Shown here: positions 45,004 to 55,400 of the stretch, in pieces
How positions within the stretch are numbered: position 1 is the stretch's first letter
Layout of the letters: each line of letters starts with the position of its first letter
Assembly: GCA_017451385.1 (NCBI GenBank)
Contig: JAFSPS010000043.1
Coordinates: 1-64,000 of the forward strand
From: Bacteroidales bacterium
GTDB taxonomy: Bacteria > Bacteroidota > Bacteroidia > Bacteroidales > P3
Length of the DNA stretch: 64,000 nucleotides
Direction: 5' to 3'
Notes under the pieces: generated by a model
What the model saw: only the letters and a program-made list of their open reading frames with translations
Database searches by the model: none
What the model was told of the DNA's origin: nothing
Made by a program: the position numbers and the translations under genes

Positions 45004-45894
45004 TCACAATTTACTATTCGCTATTGGGCGGTGCTGGTGGCGGCGGTAGTCTTTTTCGGCAATGCGGCACTGGTTCTGTGTTACGGAGGAGAAGAAGGTG
45101 TCTTGGAAGCGTTGCCATATAATATCTACCGCCAAGGATGAGGGATGCGTCATGTCGGTGTCGTAGAAACGGTAGTCGCGCATCTCGTCGAGTAGCAGTT
45201 CGTAGGCGGGGAAGTAGTAGGCGTTGGTGCGGTTGTTCAGGTAGCGTTCTGAGGCCAGCAGGAGTGTTGCTTTGCTTATCTGGTTGCCGTGAGCACCGTC
45301 GGCGAGGTGGCGTATAGGGCTGATGGTGAGGATGACGCGTTTGCCCTCGAAGGGCATGCTCTCTAAGGCTACCATGCACTGTTCTATGCTGGCGAGACGC
45401 CGCTCGAAGTGTTCGGCAGGCACGCGGTGGCAGTTGGCAACGACGGGGCGTTGTGTAGAGCACTCCGAGGAAGCATCAGGATTGCTAATGAGGTGATATA
45501 CGAAGGCGGTGCCGAGTGTGATGATGATGGTATTGCAGATGGTGAGGAACTGCCGAGTTTTGTTGAGCGAGGCGTTGCAGCGTGCCAGGCACTCTTCGCG
45601 CTCCGTTGCCGAGAAGCGGCTGTGGTGCAGCCATGAGTGCCACATCCCGTCGTGGAATACAAGGTCGTCGTCGTGCAGTGTGTCGCCTGTTGTGCTGCGT
45701 AGCAGGCAGGTAGCTATGGAGAGCGGATTGTAGAGCACACCGAAGGGGTTGCATAGCACGTCGAAGCCTGCCTGTTGCAGGCGTGCGCCGATGTTGTCTG
45801 TGAAGCACGAGCCCATGAGTAGCACCTTGTCGGCATGGCTAATGCCGAAGGGGGCTGGGGCGATGGCTACGGGTGTGGATAGTGCTATGGACAT
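45004..45894 (-). CDS. GSCFA-domain protein (SGNH-like)
   Basis: The 296-residue cytoplasmic protein belongs to the GSCFA family. The naming motif is at VLLMGSCFTDNIGARLQQAG, followed by NPFGVLYNPLSIA and, near the end, FYDTDMTHPSSLAVDIIWQR, the likely Asp/His part of an SGNH-hydrolase-type triad. The substrate is unknown. The stop lies in an AT-rich stretch with repeated AATTCACAAT. It is coded on the minus strand between dnaE and ddl. Confidence 0.87.
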   Translation of the reverse strand: MSIALSTPVAIAPAPFGISHADKVLLMGSCFTDNIGARLQQAGFDVLCNPFGVLYNPLSIATCLLRSTTGDTLHDDDLVFHDGMWHSWLHHSRFSATEREECLARCNASLNKTRQFLTICNTIIITLGTAFVYHLISNPDASSECSTQRPVVANCHRVPAEHFERRLASIEQCMVALESMPFEGKRVILTISPIRHLADGAHGNQISKATLLLASERYLNNRTNAYYFPAYELLLDEMRDYRFYDTDMTHPSSLAVDIIWQRFQDTFFSSVTQNQCRIAEKDYRRHQHRPIANSKL

Positions 45895-46009
45895 GGGGCT
45901 CTGTGTGGCGTATTATAGTATTATTTTATTCGGTAGTCGGCAGGTTGGGGGTTCTTCGTATGTTTTTTCTAATATCAAGGTGCTGATTATCTGATGTACT
46001 GGGGCGTTA

Positions 46010-49000
46010 TTATTTTGTCACAATAGATGTGTGGCTTGCCCAGTCTTGCGTCTTCAGTGCATCGATGAAAGTGCGCGGGTTGATGCGGAGGCTGGGGTTG
46101 CGCATGCATAGTGACACTTCGCTATTCTGATGCACACGGACGGAGAATGGCACATTGCCTTGGCATGACTCGGTGATGTCCCTGAGCGAGGTAATCATTT
46201 TGTCGTTGACATCGTTCAGAAGTACATCCACTTTGACCTCGCGCGAGTATTCGTTTAGCAATGTGTTGAGCATTGTTATGTTGATGACCTCAAAGCGAGG
46301 TGGCGAGACTTTCATTATGCCGTCGGCGGTGACGCGTGGTGGGAATTGTCTTGCCGTGGCACGGCAGAAGACGAAGAGCCCTTGCACGAAATATTGCTGG
46401 TATTTGAGGTATTTGTCGTCGAAGAGAGCCACCTCGAACGAGGAGTCGTAGTCGGTGATGGTCATAACGCCGAAGGGGGAGCCCCGTTTGGTGGTACCGG
46501 TTTTGACGGAGGTAATCAAGCCTGCGATGCGTATATCCTTGTCCACCCACTCTTCGAGCTTGTTTTCGATGCGTGAGATGGGAATAGCGAATGTCTGCAT
46601 CTCTAAACGGAAATCATCGAGGGGATGACCGCTGATGTAGAAGCCGATGACCTCTTTCTCATAGCGGCAGCGTTCCAGCGTGCTCCATGGCTCGCATTGC
46701 GGTATGGCGGGGTGTGCTTCGGAGCGTATATCTTCGCCAAGGTCGAAGATGCTCATCTGTGCCGACTCTTTGCTTTCCTGTTCGCGAAGAGCCCAGCGCA
46801 CAAGGCGTTCAACGTAGGTGGGTGCGTTCTCGCTGTTGCCCTCGGTGACGAAATATTGGGCGCGGTGCATAGAGCCTACGCCGTCAAAGGCACCTGCCTT
46901 GACCATCACTTCGATGTTTTTGCGATTGACGGTGCGCAGGTTGACGCGCTGCATGAAGTCGAAGATGTCCTTGTAGGGGCCATTCTTCTCACGCTCCTCG
47001 ATGATGGCGTTGGCGGCGGCCTCGCCCATGCCTACTATGCCTTGCAGTCCGAAGCGTATCTGCCCGTCCTTGGTGGCGGCGAAGTCGGACATAGACTCGT
47101 TGATGGAGGGTAGCATCACGTTGATGTTGTTCTTGCGGCAGTCCTCCATGAGTTCGGTGACGCGCTTGTTGTCGGCTTGCTCGCTGGTGAGCACGGCAGC
47201 CATGTATTCTGGCGTGTAGTGTGCTTTGAGGTATGCCGTCTGGTAGGCCACCCACGAGTAGCAGGCGGCGTGCGACTTGTTGAAGGCGTAGGAGGCGAAT
47301 TTCTCCCAGTCTGCCCATATCTTCTCCAGTTTGTCTTTGGGGTGACCGTTGGCCTGTCCGCCTTCGAGGAATTTGCCCTTCAGCTCCATCATCTTCTCTA
47401 TCTGCTTCTTACCCATAGCTTTGCGCAGGGTGTCGCTCTCGCCTCGTGTGAAGTTGGCCAGCAGGCGGCTCAGGAGCATGACTTGCTCCTGATAGACCGT
47501 CACGCCGTAGGTCTCTTTGAGGTATTTCTCCATCACGGGGATGTCGTAGGTGATGGGTTCGTCGCCATGTTTGCAGCGTATGAAACGCGGGATATAGTCC
47601 ATAGGGCCTGGGCGGTAGAGGGCGTTCATAGCTATGAGGTCGCCGAACACTTCGGGGTGCAGCTCGCGCAGGTATTTCTGCATTCCGGGACTTTCGAACT
47701 GGAAGGTGCCCACGGTGTTGCCCTTGCAGTAAAGGTCGTAGGTGAGTGGGTCGTCGATGGGTATATTGTCTATGTCGATGTCTATGCCGCGGTTGCGTTT
47801 GACGGCGCGTATGGTGTCCTTGATGATGGAGAGGTTGGAGAGGCCGAGGAAGTCCATCTTGATGAGTCCCACGCTCTCTACCACATGGCCGTCGTACTGC
47901 GTCACCACCACATCCTCGCCAGTTTTTTTGTCGTTGATGGTGCAGATGGGAGCGAAGTTGGTCAGGTCGTCGGCGCCGATGATGACGCCGCAGGCGTGGA
48001 TGCCCACCTGCCGGTTGGTGTTCTCCAGCTCTTCGGCATAGGTAAGCATGTGGCGCAGCCCCTCCTGTGCGGGGTCGTTGCCTTCCATAATCGAACGGAA
48101 TTCGGGCACATACTTGTAGCAGTTGGAGAGGTTCACTTTGGGCGATTTGCCTTTCTCGTCCTTGATGTTGTCTGGGAACGATTTTTCAGGCACATAGCTT
48201 TTGAGTTGTGCCACCACGTTGAGCGGCACATCCTCTACGCGCCCCACGTCGGCAATGGACGATTTGGTGGCCATAGCGCCGTAGGTGATGATATGAGCCA
48301 CCTTCTCTTTGCCGTATTTCTCTGTGACCCATTCAAGCACGCGTCCGCGTCCGGAGTCCTCGAAGTCCACATCTATATCGGGCAGTGAGATACGGTCGGG
48401 GTTAAGGAAACGTTCGAACAGCAGGTCGTATTTCAGTGGGTCGAGGTCGGTGATTTTGAGGCAGTAGGCCACCACGCTGCCTGCTGCCGAGCCACGTCCG
48501 GGTCCCACGCTGACATCGAGCTCCTCGCGGGCGCCGCGTATGTAGTCCTGCACGATGAGGAAGTAGCCAGGGAAGCCCATGGTCTTGATGGTGTGGAGCT
48601 CGAAGATGATGCGGTCGCGTTGTGCCTCGCTCAGCTCGTCGCCGTAGCGTTTGTGTGCGCCATCCCATACCAGTTTGGCCAGATAGTCGGCTTCGAACTT
48701 GATGCGGTACAGCTTGTCGTAGCCGCCCAGTTTCTTAATCTTCTTCTCGGCATCGGCTTGGCTCAGTACCACCTCGCCGCGCTCGTTGCGTGTGAACTCG
48801 TCAAAGAGCTCCTGCTCGGTGATGCGGCTGCGGTACTCCGCCTCGCTGCCGAAGCTTGCGGGGATAGGGAAGACGGGCATGATGGGGTCGCTGTTTATGC
48901 TGTAGGTCTCCACCTTATCGACAATCTCTTGTGTGTTGGCGAGGGCTTCGGGCAGGTCGCTGAAGATGGCAGCCATCTCATCCGGCGTTTTCAGCCATTC

Positions 49001-49903
49001 CTGCTTGGTGTAGTGCATGCGGTTGGGGTCGTTGATTTTGGCCTGCGTGCTGATGCAGATGAGGTGGTCGTGGGCATCGCCGTGTTCTTCCTCCACGAAG
49101 TGGACGTCGTTGGTGCAGATGATTTTGATGTTGTGCTTGCGCGCCATCTCTATCAGTATGGGGTTCACCTGCTGCTGCCGTTCATAGACGGTCTGGTCGC
49201 CTCCGGGCTTGTCGGTCTTGTGGCGTTGCAGCTCTATGTAGTAGTCGTCGCCAAAGACGCGCTTGTACCATAGCACGGCCTCCTCCACGGCTGCGAGGTT
49301 GCCACGCAGTATCTTCTGTGGCAGCTCGCCACCCAGACAAGCCGAGCATACTATCAGTCCTTCGTGGTACTGCTCCAGCACGTTGCGGTCTATGCGGGGA
49401 CGGTTGTAGAAGCCGTCGGTGAAGGCTATGGAGCTCAGTTTGCATAGGTTTTTGTAGCCTTGCTTGTTTTTAGCCAGTAGGATGAGGTGGTAGCCCGACG
49501 AATCGACTATCCGTTCGCGTCCTGTCTCTGGATTAGTCTCCCTGACGTTTTTATCCTTGTCGTAGAGTGTGCGGCGGGCGCAGTAGGCCTCAATGCCTAC
49601 TATGGGCTTGAAGAGCTGGCTCTGCAAGGTGGCTATCTGCTGTTGCGCTGCCTCTTTCTCTTCGGCGGTGGCTTCGTCTTTTTTCAGTATGGCTTGCTGC
49701 TCCTTGATGGCATCGTTCACCTTATCGTTCTCTTTATTCACGGTGTCCAGCAAGTCTTTGATGCCGTACATGTTGCCGTGGTCGGTCAGAGCCATGGCGT
49801 ACATGCCGTTCTTCTTGCATTTCTTGATGAGGTCGGGTATCTTCGACATGCCGTCGAGGATAGAATAGTGTGAGTGGACGTGCAGATGGGTGAATTGTGT
49901 CAT
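46010..49903 (-). CDS. dnaE: DNA polymerase III alpha subunit
   Basis: DnaE is the replicative polymerase catalytic subunit. The 1297-residue protein starts with a PHP domain (FTHLHVHSHYSILDGMSKIP, MALTDHGNMYGIKDLL). The polymerase core contains SVGPGRGSAAGSVVAYCLKI and the catalytic aspartates in LPDIDVDFEDSGRGRVLEWV. Helix-hairpin-helix and OB-fold parts (DIRIAGLITSVKTGTTKRGS) lie toward the C-terminus. A Lys/Glu/Gln-rich insertion (about 55-90) in the PHP domain helps make it longer than E. coli DnaE (1160). It starts 55 bp after the stop of the upstream C10 peptidase gene on the same strand. Confidence 0.97.
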   Translation of the reverse strand: MTQFTHLHVHSHYSILDGMSKIPDLIKKCKKNGMYAMALTDHGNMYGIKDLLDTVNKENDKVNDAIKEQQAILKKDEATAEEKEAAQQQIATLQSQLFKPIVGIEAYCARRTLYDKDKNVRETNPETGRERIVDSSGYHLILLAKNKQGYKNLCKLSSIAFTDGFYNRPRIDRNVLEQYHEGLIVCSACLGGELPQKILRGNLAAVEEAVLWYKRVFGDDYYIELQRHKTDKPGGDQTVYERQQQVNPILIEMARKHNIKIICTNDVHFVEEEHGDAHDHLICISTQAKINDPNRMHYTKQEWLKTPDEMAAIFSDLPEALANTQEIVDKVETYSINSDPIMPVFPIPASFGSEAEYRSRITEQELFDEFTRNERGEVVLSQADAEKKIKKLGGYDKLYRIKFEADYLAKLVWDGAHKRYGDELSEAQRDRIIFELHTIKTMGFPGYFLIVQDYIRGAREELDVSVGPGRGSAAGSVVAYCLKITDLDPLKYDLLFERFLNPDRISLPDIDVDFEDSGRGRVLEWVTEKYGKEKVAHIITYGAMATKSSIADVGRVEDVPLNVVAQLKSYVPEKSFPDNIKDEKGKSPKVNLSNCYKYVPEFRSIMEGNDPAQEGLRHMLTYAEELENTNRQVGIHACGVIIGADDLTNFAPICTINDKKTGEDVVVTQYDGHVVESVGLIKMDFLGLSNLSIIKDTIRAVKRNRGIDIDIDNIPIDDPLTYDLYCKGNTVGTFQFESPGMQKYLRELHPEVFGDLIAMNALYRPGPMDYIPRFIRCKHGDEPITYDIPVMEKYLKETYGVTVYQEQVMLLSRLLANFTRGESDTLRKAMGKKQIEKMMELKGKFLEGGQANGHPKDKLEKIWADWEKFASYAFNKSHAACYSWVAYQTAYLKAHYTPEYMAAVLTSEQADNKRVTELMEDCRKNNINVMLPSINESMSDFAATKDGQIRFGLQGIVGMGEAAANAIIEEREKNGPYKDIFDFMQRVNLRTVNRKNIEVMVKAGAFDGVGSMHRAQYFVTEGNSENAPTYVERLVRWALREQESKESAQMSIFDLGEDIRSEAHPAIPQCEPWSTLERCRYEKEVIGFYISGHPLDDFRLEMQTFAIPISRIENKLEEWVDKDIRIAGLITSVKTGTTKRGSPFGVMTITDYDSSFEVALFDDKYLKYQQYFVQGLFVFCRATARQFPPRVTADGIMKVSPPRFEVINITMLNTLLNEYSREVKVDVLLNDVNDKMITSLRDITESCQGNVPFSVRVHQNSEVSLCMRNPSLRINPRTFIDALKTQDWASHTSIVTK

Positions 49904-49958
49904 TGGATTTAGGATAGTGGGTTGAGAGATGTGTTATTGCCTAATGATGGATGTTCTG

Positions 49959-52097
49959 CTATTTTGCCATAACGACAATTTTTCTTGATGCTGAGGAGCC
50001 TATGCGTAGAATGTATATGCCTTGAGAGGGTACGGCGAAGAGCTGATTGTCGTCGGTGGCGGCAGCGGTGTGAGCTATGCGGCGTCCCATGATGTCGTAT
50101 AGCGCTATGGCTTCGCCGCGGCATCCGCCTACCACAATCTGGTTGCCTGAGGTGACGATGCTGTATTGCGCAGCCTCTATGTCGCTGATGCCTTCGGGTT
50201 TAGGCATGACGGCATCTATCTTGATGTCGTCGATGGAGAGGGTGCGCTGATGTTGCGAGGTGTAGTGCAGTGCCACGAAGTGGGTCTCTTTGGGCAGTTT
50301 GAAGGAGGTCTGCTTCCATCCTGTCTTGTTGACGGTGATGCGCCGCACCCTGTTGGTGAACGAGTCGAAGTGTGCCACGCTGTCAGTGGAAGCGAGCACT
50401 TCGAAGGTCTCGTCGTAGCTGTAGTCCCTTTTGTAGTAGAGCGACATGGTGGCTTCCGAGGGCAGCTCCATATATGGCGAGATGAGGTATTGGTCGTAGT
50501 TGGGGGCGGTGTTGACGCTGGAGAAGCGAAACACGTTGCTGCCGCTGTTGGCGTCGTTGCCAACACTGACCACGCGGTTGTCGCCGCTGTTAAGTTTGTC
50601 GAGGGCTATGCTGTTCCAGCATACTATCGAGTCCTCGAACGACTCGAAGTATGGGAAAGAGTCGATGATGCTACATTCGGTCTGGCAGAGCGTCATCACG
50701 GCGATGTCGCCATCCTGTGCGAACGTTATGGTTGCCGAGCGTCGCTCGTTGCTGGTGTTGGGTGCTATGTTGATGGTCACTATGGTGGTGTCGCCCATGC
50801 CGTTGCCGGAGGTGGGGTCGAAGCTCACCCAGTCGGCATCGGAGGAGACGCTCCACGGTGAGTCCTTCAGCACGTTGCTGCTGACAAAGGTGGTTGCCAC
50901 GCCGCCGCGTTGTCCAATGGTGGCCCGTTCGGGCGTGCATTTCAGCACACCGTTGGGGATGATGCCCATGATGGCGGCGTTGTTGAGGTTGAAGGTGTAT
51001 GTGGCGTTGCCGCCGGCGCCGCCAGCTCCGGGGCTGAAGGCTCCTACGGCATAGTGGCCGTCCCATCCGCCGCCCCATCCCCAGTTGATGTGGAAACGGC
51101 TCTCGTCGTCGGTGCCGTCGAGGATGAAGGCATGTCCTGCCGAGGGGTCGCTGCCCGTCATCAGGATGGGACGGGCGGACTCTATCTCGCTGGCAAGCAT
51201 GGCAATCCATGTGTTGTCATCGTAGTTGTCGCGGTGCAGGCAGGAGAGGGTGGGCTGATAGTCGAAGAAGGTGGCAAGCGAGGTCTGTGCCTTGGGCACT
51301 CCGTCGGGAGCCAGACAGGTATAGGCACCGCTCTCGCCCACGCCGTAGCCCATGTTGACCGCCACGCCACAATGATAGACCAGCTCCGCCACGGCGTGCT
51401 GCTGCTCGGCGGTCTCAAAATGGGCATCGGGCATGTTTGCCCAGTCATAATATGTATTCTCGAAGTCGGCACTCTGCAATCCGAAGTTGGGGGCGCTATA
51501 TCTATGCGTCCCTTTGCCGTGGAGGGGATAGTTCCAGTATTTCATAATTTGTGCCATGGCTATGGCCACGCATCCAGCCACGCAGCGGCGCTGGCGCACG
51601 GTGTCGATAGGGCACATCAGGTTGTAGGGTGCGCCTTGATTCCACTTGGTGGTTATCAGTGCCGGCACGCCGCCCTTGGTCGTCTTGCCCTCGCCAGCTG
51701 TCAGCAGGCGGTGCCATTCTGCTGCCACACCATCCTCCTGTGCTATGCCGTCACGCTCTATCTGACCTATCACCGAGGCGTAGTCGTCTATCCACTCCAC
51801 CATCTGCGGCGGCATATTGTCTGACTGGGCATCGCAACCGAAGCCGTAGGCGAGCACGGGGCGCACGCTGTAGCTGCCTGCCACGATGACGAAGCCGCTG
51901 TCGCTTGTCCAGAGGTAGAGGTTGTCGCCATAGCGTGTTGAGGCAATTTGCTGTAGGGGCAGCTCTTTGAGATGCTGTGGGGCGTTCATGCGCCAGAAGG
52001 CGGTGGCGACCCGCTCGGCGGTGGCGTGGTCCACCCCTCGTGCAAAGGTGGTGAGAGAGAGGAATATAATGGTAAATATCAAGAGTATATGTCTCAT
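49959..52097 (-). CDS. Secreted C10 (streptopain-like) peptidase with BACON and T9SS domains
   Basis: The 712-residue protein has a signal peptide (MRHILLIFTIIFLSLTTFAR), a SpeB-type propeptide, and a C10 peptidase domain with Cys176 in CVAGCVAIAMAQIMKYWNYP and His322 in SAGHAFILDGTDDESRFHIN, followed by WGWGGGWDGHYAV. Then follow a BACON-like domain (about 395-470, with DTTIVTINIAPNTSNERRSA), one cleaved-adhesin/MAM-like domain (about 475-630), and a C-terminal T9SS type A domain ending QGIYILRIGSSASRKIVVMA. It is a paralogue of the gene at 14281-16890 but has only one jelly-roll domain. A -7 box lies 152 bp upstream. Confidence 0.88.
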   Translation of the reverse strand: MRHILLIFTIIFLSLTTFARGVDHATAERVATAFWRMNAPQHLKELPLQQIASTRYGDNLYLWTSDSGFVIVAGSYSVRPVLAYGFGCDAQSDNMPPQMVEWIDDYASVIGQIERDGIAQEDGVAAEWHRLLTAGEGKTTKGGVPALITTKWNQGAPYNLMCPIDTVRQRRCVAGCVAIAMAQIMKYWNYPLHGKGTHRYSAPNFGLQSADFENTYYDWANMPDAHFETAEQQHAVAELVYHCGVAVNMGYGVGESGAYTCLAPDGVPKAQTSLATFFDYQPTLSCLHRDNYDDNTWIAMLASEIESARPILMTGSDPSAGHAFILDGTDDESRFHINWGWGGGWDGHYAVGAFSPGAGGAGGNATYTFNLNNAAIMGIIPNGVLKCTPERATIGQRGGVATTFVSSNVLKDSPWSVSSDADWVSFDPTSGNGMGDTTIVTINIAPNTSNERRSATITFAQDGDIAVMTLCQTECSIIDSFPYFESFEDSIVCWNSIALDKLNSGDNRVVSVGNDANSGSNVFRFSSVNTAPNYDQYLISPYMELPSEATMSLYYKRDYSYDETFEVLASTDSVAHFDSFTNRVRRITVNKTGWKQTSFKLPKETHFVALHYTSQHQRTLSIDDIKIDAVMPKPEGISDIEAAQYSIVTSGNQIVVGGCRGEAIALYDIMGRRIAHTAAATDDNQLFAVPSQGIYILRIGSSASRKIVVMAK

Positions 52098-52249
52098 CGT
52101 TGCTGTTGTTAGATTGTTGTTCGTTTATGTAGATGCAAGTGGTTGCGGATGGCTATATTATTGGTTAGCGTGGCCTTGCATTTATTGTAGGTAGCCTTTG
52201 CGCTATTGCACAGCGTCTCGCGTCAGTCCACTTGTTGGACTATCGTTTG

Positions 52250-52257
52250 CAAAAATA
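52250..52257 (-). promoter_or_regulatory. -7 box for the C10 peptidase gene
   Basis: The minus strand reads TATTTTTG followed by C, matching TAnnTTTG. It would give an untranslated leader of about 145 nt before the ATG at 52097. Confidence 0.45.
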
Positions 52258-52464
52258 AACTATTTCCCCGAAACGGCAACGCTAAAAATACTACTTGTTA
52301 AAAACATTTTTTGTCAGGAGCCGCAGTGAATCCTAAACCGAGGCGAGCAAAGTAGTTTTTTCCTCTCGCCAGATGCACCCACGCAGCTCTTTGTTGCACT
52401 TAGGTATTTAGTCCATTGTTGTGCTGGGTGCTACTTCTTCTGCTGGACTATCATTTCTTTTTTG

Positions 52465-52472
52465 TACCTTTG
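52465..52472 (+). promoter_or_regulatory. -7 box for mfd
   Basis: TACCTTTG followed by C is a perfect TAnnTTTG box. It ends 15 bp before the ATG at 52488, so transcription would begin about 8-10 nt upstream of that start. This supports 52488 over the earlier in-frame ATG at 52416. Confidence 0.6.
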
Positions 52473-52487
52473 CACGTTTGTAGTGCT

Positions 52488-55400
52488 ATGTTATTAACTG
52501 AGATATATCAACATTCCGCCGTGGTGGAGCGTCTGCGGCAGTTGCTTGACGGCGGAGACAATCGTTTGCATGTCAGTGGATTGACGGGGTCTTTGCAGGC
52601 CGTGCTGTGTGCCGCTATGGCGCAGCAGTGCCCTGAGATGCGCCAGCTTGTGATAGTGGGCAGCAAGGAGGATGCCTACTACATGCAGAATGACATCGAG
52701 GCCCTCCTTGACGACCGCGACAACGAGATAGAGCGCAAGCGGGTCATGCTTTTCCCCACCTCGTATCGTCGTCCCTATGCCAAGCGCGACGGCAGCGAGG
52801 AGGTGGACAACGCCAATGTGCTGATGCGTTCCGAGGTGCTGAAGCAGCTTGGGGCGGGGCGCCCGCTGCTGGTGGTGTCGTACCCCGAAGCGTTGAGCGA
52901 GAAGGTGGTTAGCGTCAAGACGCTCACGCACAACACGCTGACGGTGAGTCGTGGCAGCCATCTGGATATAGACAAGGTGATAGATGTGATGCAGGATTAC
53001 GAGTTCGAGCGTGTCGATTTCGTTGTGGAGCCGGGGCAGTATGCTGTGCGTGGCGGTATCGTTGACGTGTTCTCCTATGCCAACGACAATCCGTTCCGCA
53101 TAGAGCTGTTTGACGACGAGGTGGACTCGTTGCGCACGTTTGACCCATCCACGCAGCTCTCTATACGACAGTATGACCAAGTGACTATATTGCCCAATCT
53201 GGAGGGGCGTCAAGAGGCTGTGCGTGTAGAGGAGAAGGTTCCTCTGACGGCCTATTTCGACCGTCGCGATGTGGCGTGGGTGCAGGGACTGCTCTTCGTC
53301 AGCGAGGCTATAGAAAGTCAGATGGCGGCGGCGCGCACGCAGTATGAGCAGTACGGCAAGGAGAACCCTAATGCCGTCATAGCCCCCATGAAGCCTGACG
53401 AGCTCTACTGCTCTGCCAATGAGTTTCTGCATCACCTGCTCGAATGTCGCATCATTGAGTCGGGCAACAGCACCTTTTTTACTAAGAGTGTGGAGGTGAA
53501 AGTGAGCAGCGAGGCGCAGCCGGTATTTAACAAGCAATTCGACCTGCTGGCGGAAAGCCTCAACAGCTATGCCGAACGTGGCTACAGACTCTATGTGGCT
53601 GTGGCAGGCGACTCGCAGCTGGCGCGACTGAACAAGATTTTCGAGAGCGACGAGTTTCGTGTGCGTGGGGCACACTTGGGCGAGGACGGCTCGTCGGTGG
53701 AGGCCTTGCAGTGCACGCTGGGTAAGGGTTTCATAGACCACGATGAACATCTGCTGTGTTTCACTGACCACGAGATATTTGAACGATACCACAAATATAC
53801 CGTCCGCGACCTCTCTAAGAGTCGCGAAGCCATGACGCTCAAGGAACTCTTCGAGTTGAAGCCGGGCGACTTTGTGACGCATATAGACTATGGCGTGGGG
53901 CGCTTCAGCGGGCTGGAGAAGGTGACTGCCAACGGCCACACGCAAGAGGTCATACGCTTGATGTATAAGAACAACGACGTGCTGTATATCAGCATCCATG
54001 CCCTTCACAAGATAAGTCGCTATGTTGGCAAGGATGGTGTGCCGCCGGTGCTCAACAAGCTGGGTAGCAGCACATGGCAGGTGCTGAAGCAGAAGACCAA
54101 GAAGCAGGTGAAGGACATAGCCAAGGACCTCATCGCACTCTATGCGAAGCGCAAGGCATCGCAGGGCTTCTCATTCAGTGCCGACGGCTATCTTCAGAAT
54201 GAGTTGGAGGCCTCGTTTATTTATGAGGACACTCCTGACCAGCTGAAAGCCACCCTCGATGTGAAGCGCGATATGGAGGACTCTGCCCCTATGGACCGCC
54301 TTGTGTGTGGCGATGTGGGCTTTGGCAAGACAGAGGTAGCCATACGTGCTGCCTTCAAGGCTGTGTGCGACAGCAAGCAGGTGGCGGTGCTTGTGCCCAA
54401 CACTATCCTCGCCTTCCAGCACTACAACACTTTCAGTGAGCGTCTTAAGGGGCTGCCGGTAAATATAGACTATCTCAACCGCTTCCGTACCACCAAGGAA
54501 CGCAATCAGATAATGCGCGATGTGGAGAGCGGCAAGATAGATATTCTTATTGGTACCCATGCCATATTAAATAAGAATATCAAGTTCAAAGACCTTGGCC
54601 TGCTCATCATTGACGAGGAGCAGAAGTTTGGCGTGTCGGCCAAGGAGCGGTTGCGCCAGATGAAGGTTAACGTGGACTGCCTGACGCTGACAGCCACACC
54701 CATACCGCGCACGTTGCAGTTCTCGCTGATGGGAGCGCGCGACCTGAGCATCATACAGACGCCGCCGCCCAACCGTCAGCCCATAGAGACCGAGTTGTGT
54801 GTCTTCAGCGAGGATGTGATACGCGATGCGGTGCTCTACGAGATGTCGCGTGGCGGACAGACCTTTTTCGTCAGCAACCGCGTGGAGAACCTGCAGGAGA
54901 TGGCAGGCCTCGTGCAACGGCTGGTGCCCGATGCGCGTGTGGCCATAGCCCACGGGCAGATGGACGGCAAGGTGGTGGAGGAACGGTTGGTGCAGTTTCT
55001 TGAGGGCGATATTGATGTTCTTGTCGCCACATCCATCGTGGAGAACGGATTGGATATCCCCAATGCCAACACAATGATTATCAATAATGCGCAGAACTTC
55101 GGCCTCAGCGGTCTGCATCAGATGCGTGGACGTGTGGGACGTAGCAACCGCAAGGCTTTCTGTTACATGCTTATCCCCTCATTCTCCGTCCTCACACCTG
55201 AAGCGCAGAAGCGTATGCGTGCCATAGAGGAGTTCAGCTCCATAGGCAGTGGCTTTAACATAGCCATGCGCGACCTCGACATACGCGGTGCCGGCAATAT
55301 CCTCGGTGCCGAGCAGAGCGGCTTCATCAGCGACATAGGCTACGACATGTACCACAAGATACTCAACGAAGCCATCGAAGAACTCAAAGAGACCGAATTT

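Larger units (their letters stand above)
52098..52487. other. 390-bp intergenic region between divergent C10 peptidase and mfd
   Basis: No gene is seen here. The region holds a -7 box on each strand (52250-52257 minus, 52465-52472 plus). It also holds a 16-bp direct repeat with two mismatches, TGTTGGACTATCGTTT at 52233 and TGCTGGACTATCATTT at 52441, each close to one of the boxes. The rest is unremarkable, with a short GC-rich stretch around 52318-52380. Confidence 0.6.

Noticed and set aside
52494-54008. 504-codon open frame opposite mfd
   Set aside because: It lies entirely inside a well-conserved gene, and its His/Leu-rich sequence looks like a reading shadow.
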